A stretch of DNA of 64,000 nucleotides from Segatella copri (GTDB lineage Bacteria > Bacteroidota > Bacteroidia > Bacteroidales > Bacteroidaceae). The notes beneath the pieces were generated by a model. That model was not told where the DNA came from. It was given only the letters and a program-made list of their open reading frames with translations, and made no database searches. Both the position numbers and the translations under genes were made by a program. The first letter of the stretch is position 1. Each line of letters starts with the position of its first letter. The stretch covers positions 930,001 to 994,000 of the forward strand of contig NZ_CP042464.1 in the NCBI RefSeq assembly GCF_015074785.1. Reading direction: 5' to 3'. Shown piece by piece: positions 34,162 to 42,810 of the stretch.

Positions 34162-35079
34162 ATGCCGTTAAGATTACCAGATAAGCTTCCAGCTATCGAA
34201 CTGCTGAAGCATGAGAATATATTCGTGATGGACGAAAGTCGTGCGCATAAACAGGAGATTCGTCCGTTAAAAATCTGTGTGCTCAATTTGATGCCCCTCA
34301 AGATTACGACCGAGACAGATCTCGTTCGTCTTCTGTCGAATACTCCTCTTCAGTTAGAGGTTTATTTTATGAAGTTGAAAAGTCACACGCCAAAGAATAC
34401 TCCAATAGAGCACATGATGATGTTCTACAAGGATTTTCAGGAACTTTCCAAACAGAAGTTTGATGGAATGATAGTTACCGGTGCTCCTATCGAAACGATG
34501 GCTTATGAGGAGGTAGAATATTGGCCTGAAATCAAAGAGATTTTTGATTGGGCCCGTACCCATGTTACTTCAACACTCTATATCTGCTGGGGTGCCCAGG
34601 CTGGTCTTTATCATTTTTATGGTGTTCCTAAGTATCCTTTAGAGAAGAAGATGTTTGGTATTTTTAAGCAGAAGCCTCTCGATTTGTCTCAGCCAATCTT
34701 CCGCGGTTTCGATGATATCTTTAATATGCCTCATAGTCGCCATACGGAGGTAAGACGTGAGGATATTGAAAAAGTGCCAGGACTTGACATCATTGCCGAA
34801 TCGCCTGAAAGCGGTGTCAGCATTGTGATGGCCAGAAACGGCCGCGAATTCTTTGTGACGGGTCATCTTGAGTATGCGCCAAACACGCTGGATAAGGAAT
34901 ATAAGCGTGATATGGGCAAGCGTGATGATGTAGAACTACCAAAAAATTATTATTATCATGACGATCCGAACGAAGAACCTTTGGTGACATGGCGTGCTCA
35001 TGCCAACCTCTTTTATAGTAATTGGATCAACTATTATGTTTATCAGGAGACTCCTTACAATATTGACGAAATCAGTTAA
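34162..35079 (+). CDS. metA: Homoserine O-acyltransferase (MetA family)
   Basis: 305 aa, typical MetA length. The start MPLRLPDKLPAIELLKHENIFVM and ILNLMPLKI-like NLMPLKITTETDLVRLLSNTPLQ are diagnostic. The catalytic Cys lies in YICWGAQAGLYH (about residue 142), and the His and Glu of the triad in FVTGHLEYAPNTL (about 235-240). It acylates homoserine in the first committed step of methionine synthesis. Succinyl versus acetyl specificity depends on an active-site residue that cannot be settled safely here. It is followed after 36 bp by a U32 family gene on the same strand. Confidence 0.93.
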   Translation: MPLRLPDKLPAIELLKHENIFVMDESRAHKQEIRPLKICVLNLMPLKITTETDLVRLLSNTPLQLEVYFMKLKSHTPKNTPIEHMMMFYKDFQELSKQKFDGMIVTGAPIETMAYEEVEYWPEIKEIFDWARTHVTSTLYICWGAQAGLYHFYGVPKYPLEKKMFGIFKQKPLDLSQPIFRGFDDIFNMPHSRHTEVRREDIEKVPGLDIIAESPESGVSIVMARNGREFFVTGHLEYAPNTLDKEYKRDMGKRDDVELPKNYYYHDDPNEEPLVTWRAHANLFYSNWINYYVYQETPYNIDEIS

Positions 35080-35115
35080 TTTGAAGGAGTCGGATGATTT
35101 CGAGATAGATTTCTT

Positions 35116-37179
35116 ATGCAAACATTAGAATTATTGGCGCCTGCCAAGAACTTGGAATGTGGTATTGCAGCCATAGATCATGGTGCAGATGCCGTATATA
35201 TTGGTGCACCTCGTTTTGGTGCACGAGCAGCAGCAGGCAATTCGCTGGAAGATATCAGACAGTTGTGTGATTATGCTCATCAGTTTGGAGCAAAGGTTCA
35301 TGTTACAGTGAATACTATCATCTATCAGGATGAGATGTTGGATACGCTTAAGATGATCCAGCAACTTGATGAGATTGGTGTTGATGCACTTTTGCTGCAG
35401 GATATGGGTGTGCTTACTGAGGTGAGGGCGCAGAATTTGTGGAGTAGAGAATTGCATTCCAGTACCCAGTGTGATGTAAGAACTCCTGAAAAGGCGTATT
35501 GGCTTACCACGTTAGGTTTCAAACGTGTTGTTCTGGCTCGTGAGCTTTCGCTCGATGAAATCAAGGCGATCCATCAGGCGATTCCGGATAGAGAAATAGA
35601 GGTCTTTGTACATGGAGCGCTCTGCGTAAGCTATTCGGGTGTATGTTATGCTTCCGAGAAGTGTTTCGGGCGCTCTGCCAATCGTGGAGAATGTGCACAG
35701 TTCTGTCGTATGAAGTTTGATTTGCTTGATTCCAATGGACAGGAGATAGAACATCAGCGTTATCTGTTGTCGCTCAAGGATCTTTGTCAGCTTGATCATC
35801 TCAAGGATCTTGCTGATGCTGGAGCTACTTCGTTCAAGATAGAAGGAAGATTAAAAGATATCAACTACGTCAAGAATGTGGTGGCTGCCTATAGCAGACA
35901 ACTCGATGCAATCGTAAAAGCTGAACCGCGTAAGTATCGCCGTGCATCGGTGGGACATGTTCAATATAATTTTACACCTAATCTGAAGAAGACTTTCAAT
36001 CGTGGCTTTACCCATTATTTCCTGAATGGGCGACAGCCGGATATCGCTTCTTTCGATACTCCGAAAGCTATCGGCGAGTTTGTGGGCAAGGTTAAAGAAA
36101 TACGTGGCAATATTTCTTTCAACGTTGCCACAGTAGCCAGCTTTAAAAATGGCGATGGACTGTGTTTTATCAATGATGACCGTGAGTTGGAAGGCTTTCG
36201 TGTGAACAGAGTAGAGGGCAATCGCCTCTATCCGTTTGGAATGCCTGAACATTTGCGTCCGGGCATGGCTCTTTATCGTAATAACGATCGTGCTTTCGAG
36301 AATTTGCTGGCCCGTAAGTCTGCTGAACGTAAAATCTATATTGTCATAGCAATGGAGCCTGTGATGGGCAATGAGTTCAGGGAAGAGCCGCAGGGGGTAA
36401 AGGCTGTTGTCAACATCATGAAGACGATAGAGGCTGATGGAGGCTTGATTTATCAGGTGGCTGAGGTGTTTAAAGAGTTGAAACTCGAAAAGGCGAAACG
36501 CCCGCAGGGCGAAAATATAAAGGCTCAGATGAGCAAACTGGGCGATACGATTTACGAAGCTTACCAGGTAGAACTTCTGAAGGGAATGGAGACATACTTC
36601 GTTCCGAACAGTATTCTCACTGCTATCCGGCGTGAATTGATAGATGAACTTACCAAGGCAAATCAGAAACAGCTTGATAAGTCGTTGTGGGGTGGATGGG
36701 ATAGAACCTTGTTCAACAATGGTTTTGGATTCAGTCAGCCCGGTGAGCACCGACTTACGAAAGAGGAATTTACTTGGCAGCCGGAATACGGAAAATGGGG
36801 ATATCTCTATAATATAGCTAACTATGATGCAAGAGATTTTTATCAGATTCATGGTCTGTCGCCAGTAGTTCCGGCATTTGAGTTGGGTAAGAATATTCCT
36901 TCTGCATGGGATGCTAAGACCCAGGAAGAATATGATGAGAATATAGAAAAAGACAAGGCAAACCGAAGTATGCAGCCTAAGTATACCAATGAAAAGGGAG
37001 AATCGCTCCTCATGCAGTGCCGCCATTGTATCCGCTATTCGTTGGGCTACTGTGTGAAGCGTGGAGGCAAGAAACCATCTTGGAGAGAGCCTCTCTTCCT
37101 GCAGTTGGGTGACGGTCGCCGCTTCCGTCTGGAGTTTGCGTGCAACGAATGTCAGATGAACTTATATAGTGAGAAATAA
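35116..37179 (+). CDS. U32 peptidase family protein (RlhA/TrhP type RNA hydroxylation factor)
   Basis: 687 aa. It starts LELLAPAKNLECGIAAIDHGADAVYIG, the standard U32 beginning. The family signature EVFVHGALCVSYSGVCYASEKCFGRSANRGECAQFCR (residues ~158-195) carries the conserved Cys. The C-terminal extension includes another Cys group (MQCRHCIRYSLGYC...ACNECQ). E. coli relatives RlhA and TrhP introduce hydroxycytidine in 23S rRNA or hydroxyuridine in tRNA; the long form with a C-terminal domain is more RlhA-like. RNA modification is therefore a better guess than proteolysis. The next gene starts at the base after the stop codon. Confidence 0.85.
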   Translation: MQTLELLAPAKNLECGIAAIDHGADAVYIGAPRFGARAAAGNSLEDIRQLCDYAHQFGAKVHVTVNTIIYQDEMLDTLKMIQQLDEIGVDALLLQDMGVLTEVRAQNLWSRELHSSTQCDVRTPEKAYWLTTLGFKRVVLARELSLDEIKAIHQAIPDREIEVFVHGALCVSYSGVCYASEKCFGRSANRGECAQFCRMKFDLLDSNGQEIEHQRYLLSLKDLCQLDHLKDLADAGATSFKIEGRLKDINYVKNVVAAYSRQLDAIVKAEPRKYRRASVGHVQYNFTPNLKKTFNRGFTHYFLNGRQPDIASFDTPKAIGEFVGKVKEIRGNISFNVATVASFKNGDGLCFINDDRELEGFRVNRVEGNRLYPFGMPEHLRPGMALYRNNDRAFENLLARKSAERKIYIVIAMEPVMGNEFREEPQGVKAVVNIMKTIEADGGLIYQVAEVFKELKLEKAKRPQGENIKAQMSKLGDTIYEAYQVELLKGMETYFVPNSILTAIRRELIDELTKANQKQLDKSLWGGWDRTLFNNGFGFSQPGEHRLTKEEFTWQPEYGKWGYLYNIANYDARDFYQIHGLSPVVPAFELGKNIPSAWDAKTQEEYDENIEKDKANRSMQPKYTNEKGESLLMQCRHCIRYSLGYCVKRGGKKPSWREPLFLQLGDGRRFRLEFACNECQMNLYSEK

Positions 37180-38106
37180 ATGAAAAAGAAATGGACGATA
37201 CAGATTCTTTGTATGCTGGGCATCCTCTTGATGTTCAGCAGTTGTTATCATCGCCGTGCTCATCACCAGATGCATGCTGCTATGGTAGAGTACAGCAATA
37301 AACAACTCGATTCCATTTCGTTTTCTACCACCCATCATTATACCAACAAATTCAATTTTCTGGTATTCAAGGATTCCCTGGAATTGATAGCGCAACAGCC
37401 TGAAGAGTTTTTGAGCAATTTGCCTATCGACTCCTTCGCCGTCCGAAAGAACCGCCTGCTGGTGGTTACGGATATCCGTATGGTTCCTCAGGATTCTATA
37501 GATTCTGTTTGGGTGCAGTTGGCTACTGAAGATAATCAGTTTGGTTGGACCCGTGAGTCCCGTCTGCTGCCGAAGGTTGTGCCCGATGATCCTATTTCAG
37601 AGTTCATCATGACCTTCAGCAATACTCACTTGCTCATCTTCCTGGTTATCATTATCATCATAGCCGTAGCCTATACAGTTCGTAAGATTTTCCATAGTAA
37701 TGGTAAACTGGTTCATTTTAATGATATTGATTCACCATATCCTACAGCCTTGGTGCTTATTGTTTCGATATCAGCAACCTTCTATGCAACCATTCAGTTG
37801 TTTTTGCCAGAAGTATGGCGTCATTTCTATTTTCATCCTACGCTCAATCCTTTTGCCGTACCGCCAATATTGGGCTTCTTCCTGGCTACCGTCTGGGCGA
37901 TATTGATAGTAGGACTGGCTTGTGTTGATGAGGTGAAACACCGTTTGCCGGCAGGCGATGCAGTTCTGTATCTGGGTGGTTTAGTGGGTGTTTGCGCCAT
38001 TGATTACATCATTTTCAGTGTCACTACCTTATATTATATAGGTTATTTACTGCTCGTAGCCTATATATGGTTTGCCATACGGGCTTATCTGTTTCCTCAT
38101 AAATAA
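37180..38106 (+). CDS. Membrane protein with lipoprotein-like N-terminus and SH3-like region
   Basis: 308 aa. N-terminal signal with a lipobox-like LLMFSSC (Cys23). Residues ~65-125 look like an SH3-type domain (DSIDSVWVQLATEDNQFGWTRESRLL). About six transmembrane helices follow from residue ~145 (LLIFLVIIIIIAVAYTV, ALVLIVSISATFYATIQLF, ILGFFLATVWAILIVGLACV and others). The gene begins immediately after the TAA of the U32 gene, so the two are co-transcribed. I do not recognise a characterised family; zinc-ribbon proteins of similar layout exist in Bacteroidales, but no Cys pairs are seen here. Confidence 0.75.
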   Translation: MKKKWTIQILCMLGILLMFSSCYHRRAHHQMHAAMVEYSNKQLDSISFSTTHHYTNKFNFLVFKDSLELIAQQPEEFLSNLPIDSFAVRKNRLLVVTDIRMVPQDSIDSVWVQLATEDNQFGWTRESRLLPKVVPDDPISEFIMTFSNTHLLIFLVIIIIIAVAYTVRKIFHSNGKLVHFNDIDSPYPTALVLIVSISATFYATIQLFLPEVWRHFYFHPTLNPFAVPPILGFFLATVWAILIVGLACVDEVKHRLPAGDAVLYLGGLVGVCAIDYIIFSVTTLYYIGYLLLVAYIWFAIRAYLFPHK

Positions 38107-38132
38107 GGATAGGGGGTGCAGGAAAAAATATG

Positions 38133-38140
38133 TACCTTTG
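38133..38140 (+). promoter_or_regulatory. -7 element abutting the TonB-dependent receptor start
   Basis: TACCTTTG is followed by CACCCGTT and the ATG at 38149. Initiation 6-8 bp downstream would leave a leader of only a few bases. No clear -33 box is seen. Confidence 0.4.
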
Positions 38141-38148
38141 CACCCGTT

Positions 38149-40530
38149 ATGAAAAGAATAGTATTTTATAGTAAAAAGAGCGTATGCATTGGTTTGGCAG
38201 CAGTAGCGTTGCAGGCTAGTGCTGCGGATAACGAAAGGGCTACTTGCTCTGACCTGTCATTGGGTACGAGTGAAAAGTTAGCAGACGCTAACGGTTTGCT
38301 GGCTGATAGCAGCCGAGTTTTTGATATTGATGAAGTTGTGGTTGTTTCGCAGCCTAAAGAGAATTTCCGTCTTCGTCAACAGCCTCTCAGCAGCACTTCC
38401 TTTGGTTCTTATCAGATGCAGCGATTGGGGTCTCGCGATTTGCGTGAACTTTCCTGCTATGTTCCTAACTTCGTAATGCCCAACTATGGCTCGCGTTTTA
38501 CCAACGCCATGTATGTGCGCGGTATTGGAAGCCGTATCAACAGTCCGGCTGTAGGAATTTATCTTGACGGAATTCCAGTGTTGAGCAAGGCTGCTTTCAA
38601 TCTTCACCATTATCAGACCAGCCGTATAGATATTCTCCGTGGTCCACAGGGAACACTCTATGGTCAGAATTCTGAAGGTGGTTTGGTGCGCATCTATTCC
38701 CGCGATGCTTATGATAGCAAGGGCACCTACGTTAATCTGGGATTGGGCTCTCATTTCTATCGTAATGTAGAAGCGGCTCATTATATGAAACTTTCACCTC
38801 GTATCGCATTAGGGGTAGCTGCTTTTTATGATGGACAGAAGGGATTCTTCCATCGTGCAGGAACCAGCGATTATGCAGACAATTATGATGAGGCTGGCGG
38901 TAAGTTTAATCTTAAGTTCCGTTTTGATAGAGGATGGAGCATGGATTTGCTGGCCAATTACCAATTTGTTTATCAGCATGCATTTCCTTATGGTCAGTTG
39001 GATTTAAACAGTGGCAAGGCAGCATTGCCAAATACAACATTCCCTGGGCTTTATCACCGCAACATGCTGCTTTCGGGTGTCAATCTTCGTCATGAAGGAG
39101 CGAAATGGGATTTTGCCTCTACTACCAGCTATCAGTTCCTGGATGACAATATGAAGATGGATCAGGATTATCTTCCTGAAGATTATTTGAGCTTGCAGCA
39201 AGATCAGTTGCAGAATTCTATCACTCAGGAGTTCACATTTAAGAGTCGTCAGCCTTTCTTCGGTTTCTGGCATCTTACCCAGGGTGCATTCTTCTCCCAT
39301 GTGTGGTTGAAGACAAATGGTCCTGTAAAATTCGGTTCAGCATTGACGAAGCCTATCAGTAAGGTTATCCAGACTCAGATGCAGCATGCAATGCCTCCGG
39401 CAATGGCTAATGGGGTTTCTGTCAATGTAGATATGGGAGCTCCGGGTTTGTTTCATACTCCTCAGAGCAATTTGGGCCTCTATCACGAGAGTACGTTTGA
39501 TCTTTCTTCCCGTCTGAAAGCAACGCTTGGCTTGCGTTACGATTTCATGCATACAAGTATTCATTACGATACTTATGCTTATATGGCGATGACAGCTAAG
39601 GTGATGGGCATGGAGGCTACTCGTACTTTGCGTTCAATGCTCGACCGCAAAACGAGTGATGATTACAACCAGCTCCTGCCAAAATTTGGATTAAGTTACA
39701 AGCTTGATGAGCAGGGGAGCAATGTCTATGCTACGGTGAGCAAGGGCTATCGTGCAGGCGGTTATAATATCCAAATGTTCAGTGATATCTTGCAGGCCGA
39801 TCTTAAAGCTAATAGTCAGAAGGCGATGCGAGGCAATTATGACGTTCCTCATACCGATGAAGATTATGATAGAGTGAACCAGACTATTGCCTTTAAACCG
39901 GAAACCTCATGGAATTATGAGGTTGGAACGCATCTCAATCTTTTTGATCATCGTCTTCATTTCGATTTGAGTGCCTTCTATATGCAGGTTCGCAATCAGC
40001 AACTCTCTGTGATGGCAGGAACCTATGGCTTTGGCCGAATGATGGTTAATGCAGGTAAGAGTCACAGTTGTGGTATTGAAGCCGCGCTCAAGGGCCAGGC
40101 TTTCGACGGTGCTTTTGATTGGGGTGTAAACTATGGTTTTACACGTGCCGTATTTGATGAATATACTGATGGCGAGGGTGATAAGGCTGTGAATTATAAG
40201 GACAAGAAGGTTCCTTATGTTCCCCAGCATACGATAGCAGCCATGGCTGACTATCATTTAGGACAGTTTACCTTCGGATTGAACATGAATGCGCAGGGCA
40301 AGACTTATTGGGATAATGCCAATACCTACAGCCAGAAGATGTATTTCGTGATGGGTGCGCATTGTGATATTGATTTCAGCAAGATGAGCATCAGTATCTG
40401 GGGTAAGAACCTCACAGATACTAATTACAATACCTTTGCTGTTGATAATGCAGCAACAGGAAAGAAACTGTATTTTGCCCAGCGTGGCAATCCTTTCCAA
40501 TGTGGTGTTGATCTGAAATTCCACTTTTAG
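38149..40530 (+). CDS. TonB-dependent outer-membrane receptor
   Basis: 793 aa from the ATG at 38149 (MKRIVFYSKKSVCIGLAAVALQASA signal peptide). The 11 extra residues of the longest frame overlap the promoter and lack signal character. A TonB-box-like FDIDEVVVV stands near residue 58. The plug domain includes MYVRGIGSRINSPAVGIYLDGIPV and ILRGPQGTLYGQNSEGGLVRIYSRD. The C-terminal barrel contains SKGYRAGGYNIQMF and ends QCGVDLKFHF with the terminal Phe needed for BAM recognition. No SusD partner or N-terminal carboxypeptidase-like domain is present, so it resembles an iron-siderophore/cobalamin type receptor rather than a SusC. The ligand is unknown. Confidence 0.9.
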   Translation: MKRIVFYSKKSVCIGLAAVALQASAADNERATCSDLSLGTSEKLADANGLLADSSRVFDIDEVVVVSQPKENFRLRQQPLSSTSFGSYQMQRLGSRDLRELSCYVPNFVMPNYGSRFTNAMYVRGIGSRINSPAVGIYLDGIPVLSKAAFNLHHYQTSRIDILRGPQGTLYGQNSEGGLVRIYSRDAYDSKGTYVNLGLGSHFYRNVEAAHYMKLSPRIALGVAAFYDGQKGFFHRAGTSDYADNYDEAGGKFNLKFRFDRGWSMDLLANYQFVYQHAFPYGQLDLNSGKAALPNTTFPGLYHRNMLLSGVNLRHEGAKWDFASTTSYQFLDDNMKMDQDYLPEDYLSLQQDQLQNSITQEFTFKSRQPFFGFWHLTQGAFFSHVWLKTNGPVKFGSALTKPISKVIQTQMQHAMPPAMANGVSVNVDMGAPGLFHTPQSNLGLYHESTFDLSSRLKATLGLRYDFMHTSIHYDTYAYMAMTAKVMGMEATRTLRSMLDRKTSDDYNQLLPKFGLSYKLDEQGSNVYATVSKGYRAGGYNIQMFSDILQADLKANSQKAMRGNYDVPHTDEDYDRVNQTIAFKPETSWNYEVGTHLNLFDHRLHFDLSAFYMQVRNQQLSVMAGTYGFGRMMVNAGKSHSCGIEAALKGQAFDGAFDWGVNYGFTRAVFDEYTDGEGDKAVNYKDKKVPYVPQHTIAAMADYHLGQFTFGLNMNAQGKTYWDNANTYSQKMYFVMGAHCDIDFSKMSISIWGKNLTDTNYNTFAVDNAATGKKLYFAQRGNPFQCGVDLKFHF

Positions 40531-40540
40531 GATTAAATAG

Positions 40541-40585
40541 AAAAGGAGTTCCGGCATTCTGAAATGCTAGAACTCCTTTTCTTTT
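40541..40585. terminator. Bidirectional terminator
   Basis: Stem AAAAGGAGTTC / GAACTCCTTTT (40541-40580) with a further paired GCATT/AATGC part near the loop. It lies between the convergent TonB receptor and DUF5103 genes. Confidence 0.9.
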
Positions 40586-40607
40586 TAATCTCATTTATCT
40601 CCTTCCT

Positions 40608-41852
40608 TTATTTTAATTCTCCATATCCTACCAGCCGGTCGGTGCGGTCGCTCTGAGCCCGATAGTAAACCAGTACATTGTATTTGTTCTGGGTCTGGTA
40701 GAAATTTCCTTCTGATGGGAGCAGCCTTATGCTTCCGTCTTCCATCTTCATGAGATACTGATAACTGTAATAACCTTGCTTCATGAAGAGACGTGCGTGA
40801 TAGGTTTTCGTCATTTCATCATATTCCATCCGATATTCGGGGAGGAAACGGCCGTAGGTCCAATCTGCGTTCAGATAAACATCGCCTGGCTGTTTTGGAG
40901 CTTTCAGGGTAAAGTGAATCTGTGCATATTCGCAGGTGTTGTTGTTTTCTACGTTGTCGCTGTTGCGGATATAAAACGAACCTTTGGCAGCTTCATCGTA
41001 AACGTAATTGGGGCGAGGGCTGTCAGTCATTACCTTTACCTGATAGTCGCTTCCATCCCAATCTATAGCGTCTATTCCCATGGTTGGATGGTCGGTGTCC
41101 AGAAATTCAAACTTTCTGTATTCGTTGCCCGCATCGAAAATCAGAGCTCTTACATACTGCCAACTCATTTTGCCCGCACTCAGGTAGTCGGGTTTAGGAT
41201 TGATGACAGCATTGTCCCATCTTCCGTTCTGAAGCACTACGATGTTCAGCTGGTTGGGATGAGTGATTCTCAGCTGGCTGTGATCCAGTTCCATTTTCAG
41301 TTGCTGATGGGCTTTCTGGATATCTATATCTGTTGTTGAAGTAGCTTCTAACTTCAGTTTAACCAATGGCTGAGGCTCTGTAATCATCCAGCAGGCTGTA
41401 AACATTTTGCCTTCTTCCTCGTTTTCCGCATTGTCGTCATAAACCGTCAGTCTGTAGTTGCCGCTCATGGTAAGTTGGCAGTCGGCATTGGGAATTGCCA
41501 GATGATAATGAGTGTAAGGATGATTGGTGTTGATGGATTGCTCTACATCTTCAATCATCTGATTGCCGTTGAAGCCTCTCATATAGTCGCTTTCAAAGAG
41601 CGAAGCAGATACGTTCCAGTTTGCATCACAATGTTCAATCTTGTATCTGTACCGATGATAATCGTGCGTCATGTCGTCAAAATCGATATGGATAGGTTCT
41701 CCGCCCAGCGACGATACTGGGAGCGATAACCAGTTGGTTCCGCCTACAACCTGTAGGGTTCTGATGCGCTGGTTGAATATCTCGTGCTGCTGTGCCCAGG
41801 CAGGATAGGTAAACAGAAAGAGAAGGGAGATGATAGTGTATAATTGTTTCAT
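40608..41852 (-). CDS. DUF5103 (type IX secretion plug-like) domain protein
   Basis: 414 aa from Met at 41852 (signal peptide MKQLYTIISLLFLFTYPAWAQ); the 25 residues before it are not signal-like. The mature start IFNQRIRTLQVVG, followed by PIHIDFDDMTHDYHRYRYKIEHCDANW, is diagnostic of DUF5103, which NCBI names a type IX secretion system plug protein domain. The C-terminal VYLNADWTYGRF, MEYDEMTKTYHARLFMKQGYYSYQYLM and final VLVYYRAQSDRTDRLVGYGELK are also family-typical. No other T9SS genes are in the window. Localisation is probably the periplasm or outer membrane. Confidence 0.85.
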   Translation of the reverse strand: MKQLYTIISLLFLFTYPAWAQQHEIFNQRIRTLQVVGGTNWLSLPVSSLGGEPIHIDFDDMTHDYHRYRYKIEHCDANWNVSASLFESDYMRGFNGNQMIEDVEQSINTNHPYTHYHLAIPNADCQLTMSGNYRLTVYDDNAENEEEGKMFTACWMITEPQPLVKLKLEATSTTDIDIQKAHQQLKMELDHSQLRITHPNQLNIVVLQNGRWDNAVINPKPDYLSAGKMSWQYVRALIFDAGNEYRKFEFLDTDHPTMGIDAIDWDGSDYQVKVMTDSPRPNYVYDEAAKGSFYIRNSDNVENNNTCEYAQIHFTLKAPKQPGDVYLNADWTYGRFLPEYRMEYDEMTKTYHARLFMKQGYYSYQYLMKMEDGSIRLLPSEGNFYQTQNKYNVLVYYRAQSDRTDRLVGYGELK

Positions 41853-41955
41853 ATTGCTTCTTACGTATATATAAAAAAATAACTTGCAGTAGCCTTTTGA
41901 CAAAGAACTAAATGCAAGCTTAAACAATCTAAATTAATACATGAAAACACTTTTG

Positions 41956-42027
41956 TAGTCGATAGGGGAATCGAACCCCTATGCCAAGATTGAGAATCTT
42001 GTATCCTAACCATTAGATGAATCGACC
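41956..42027 (-). tRNA. tRNA-Glu (CTC)
   Basis: 72 nt. Acceptor GGTCGAT pairs with ATCGACT plus discriminator A; the anticodon stem is CAAGA/TCTTG with loop TTCTCAA, giving anticodon CTC. The T arm is AGGGG-TTCGATT-CCCCT. CCA is not encoded. It is identical to the copy at 42100-42171. Confidence 0.93.
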
Positions 42028-42099
42028 ATTCAAAAAAAATCTCTATTGGTCTCCCGACTTATAGAGACTTTATAAATCTAATACCATGAAAAACACATG

Positions 42100-42171
42100 T
42101 AGTCGATAGGGGAATCGAACCCCTATGCCAAGATTGAGAATCTTGTATCCTAACCATTAGATGAATCGACC
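42100..42171 (-). tRNA. tRNA-Glu (CTC), second identical copy
   Basis: 72 nt, base-for-base the same as 41956-42027, with anticodon CTC in loop TTCTCAA. It lies 72 bp upstream of the first copy in the same minus-strand transcript, after tRNA-Ser. Confidence 0.93.
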
Positions 42172-42199
42172 AACGGTACATTTTTCGTACGATAGCTTG

Positions 42200-42286
42200 C
42201 GGAAGGTGGGGGATTCGAACCCCCGGTACGGTAACCCGCACGGCAGTTTAGCAAACTGCTGGTTTCAGCCACTCACCCAACCTTCC
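42200..42286 (-). tRNA. tRNA-Ser (GCT)
   Basis: 87 nt with the long variable arm of serine tRNAs. Acceptor GGAAGGT/ACCTTCC with discriminator G; anticodon stem GCAGT/ACTGC with loop TTGCTAA (anticodon GCT). It is first in a tRNA-Ser, tRNA-Glu, tRNA-Glu transcript. Confidence 0.95.
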
Positions 42287-42335
42287 AGTCGGATTCTTAA
42301 CCGAATCAACCAAGCATCGTTCTTAAATGCGAGTG

Positions 42336-42366
42336 CAAAGGTACTACTTTTTTCTGATTCTACCAA
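42336..42366 (-). promoter_or_regulatory. Promoter of the tRNA-Ser/Glu/Glu operon
   Basis: Minus strand TTG (42366-42364), 20-bp gap, TACCTTTG (42343-42336). It lies 50 bp upstream of the tRNA-Ser 5' end and has full consensus. Confidence 0.85.
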
Positions 42367-42464
42367 ATCTTTTTGCAACTTTTTTTCGATAAAAATGCAT
42401 TTTCTTTGTAACTCCCACATTATCAGGGGTTGTTTTCTTTCAGTATGATGAGTGCTTTCATTCC

Positions 42465-42507
42465 TAAAACGAGCAGAGGCGGATTTCTTTCTCAGAAATC
42501 CGCCTCT
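42465..42507 (-). terminator. Terminator of the unidentified RNA gene
   Basis: Perfect 14-bp stem AGAGGCGGATTTCT with a 5-base loop. On the minus strand it is followed by GCTCGTTTT. Confidence 0.85.
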
Positions 42508-42768
42508 TGTAAAAGAAAGGGCCGCTCGATGATGTGATGAAACTCCGAATGTATAAACATTTGAGAGTCCTCCGCCTTTGTAATCCACCGGCTTTTCAGC
42601 TTACCTGCCTGCTGCAGTTTATGTGGCCCGCCATGAGCAAGAGTATGTCCTCTCGGTTTCAATAGTGTAATTTGATGAGTATCCCGATCGAACCGAAACG
42701 ACCCTTATTCCTTCTAGCACCCCTGCATCATCACGATGCAATGGTGCAAACATCTTAGTCATTATTTG
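42465..42768 (-). ncRNA. Structured non-coding RNA of ~300 nt, unidentified
   Basis: A consensus promoter (42805-42775) and a strong terminator hairpin (42475-42507) delimit a ~300-nt minus-strand transcript with no convincing ORF. The RNA can form several hairpins: GCATC/GATGC near the 5' end, TCGGTT/AACCGA enclosing ~35 nt, CTGC/GCAG, GCT-GAAA-AGC, and ACTC..AATGT/ACATT..GAGT. The RNase P, tmRNA and SRP RNA signatures I know (GGAAAGTCCGG, a GGGGC..tag-peptide layout, GGTCAGGNCCGGAAGG) are not seen. A divergent 6S RNA is possible. It lies between an HD-domain gene and the tRNA operon on the same strand. Confidence 0.65.
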
Positions 42769-42774
42769 ATAATG

Positions 42775-42805
42775 CAAAGATAATGCAATATTTTGAAACT
42801 ACCAA
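42775..42805 (-). promoter_or_regulatory. Promoter of the unidentified RNA gene
   Basis: Minus strand TTG (42805-42803), exactly 20 bp, then TATCTTTG (42782-42775). It sits just downstream of the HD-domain gene's stop codon, so it does not serve that gene. Confidence 0.85.
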
Positions 42806-42810
42806 ATGTT

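Noticed and set aside
35851..37026. 391-codon open frame on the minus strand
   Set aside because: It lies wholly antisense to the U32 family gene, whose motifs are clear. The composition (many Leu, Ile, Tyr, His) is that of a shadow frame.
40608..41852. Type IX secretion locus
   Set aside because: Only the DUF5103 protein is present; no Por/Gld/Spr genes flank it.
42265..42588. 107-codon minus-strand ORF
   Set aside because: It overlaps the 3' part of the predicted RNA gene, its terminator and the tRNA-Ser, and shows no domain.
42600..42725. TPP or cobalamin riboswitch (GGGGTGCT, GCGGGCC seen on the minus strand)
   Set aside because: The essential CTGAGA and ACCTGATCTGGATAATGCC-type (TPP) or CCCGCNACTGT (cobalamin) boxes are missing, and no suitable gene follows.
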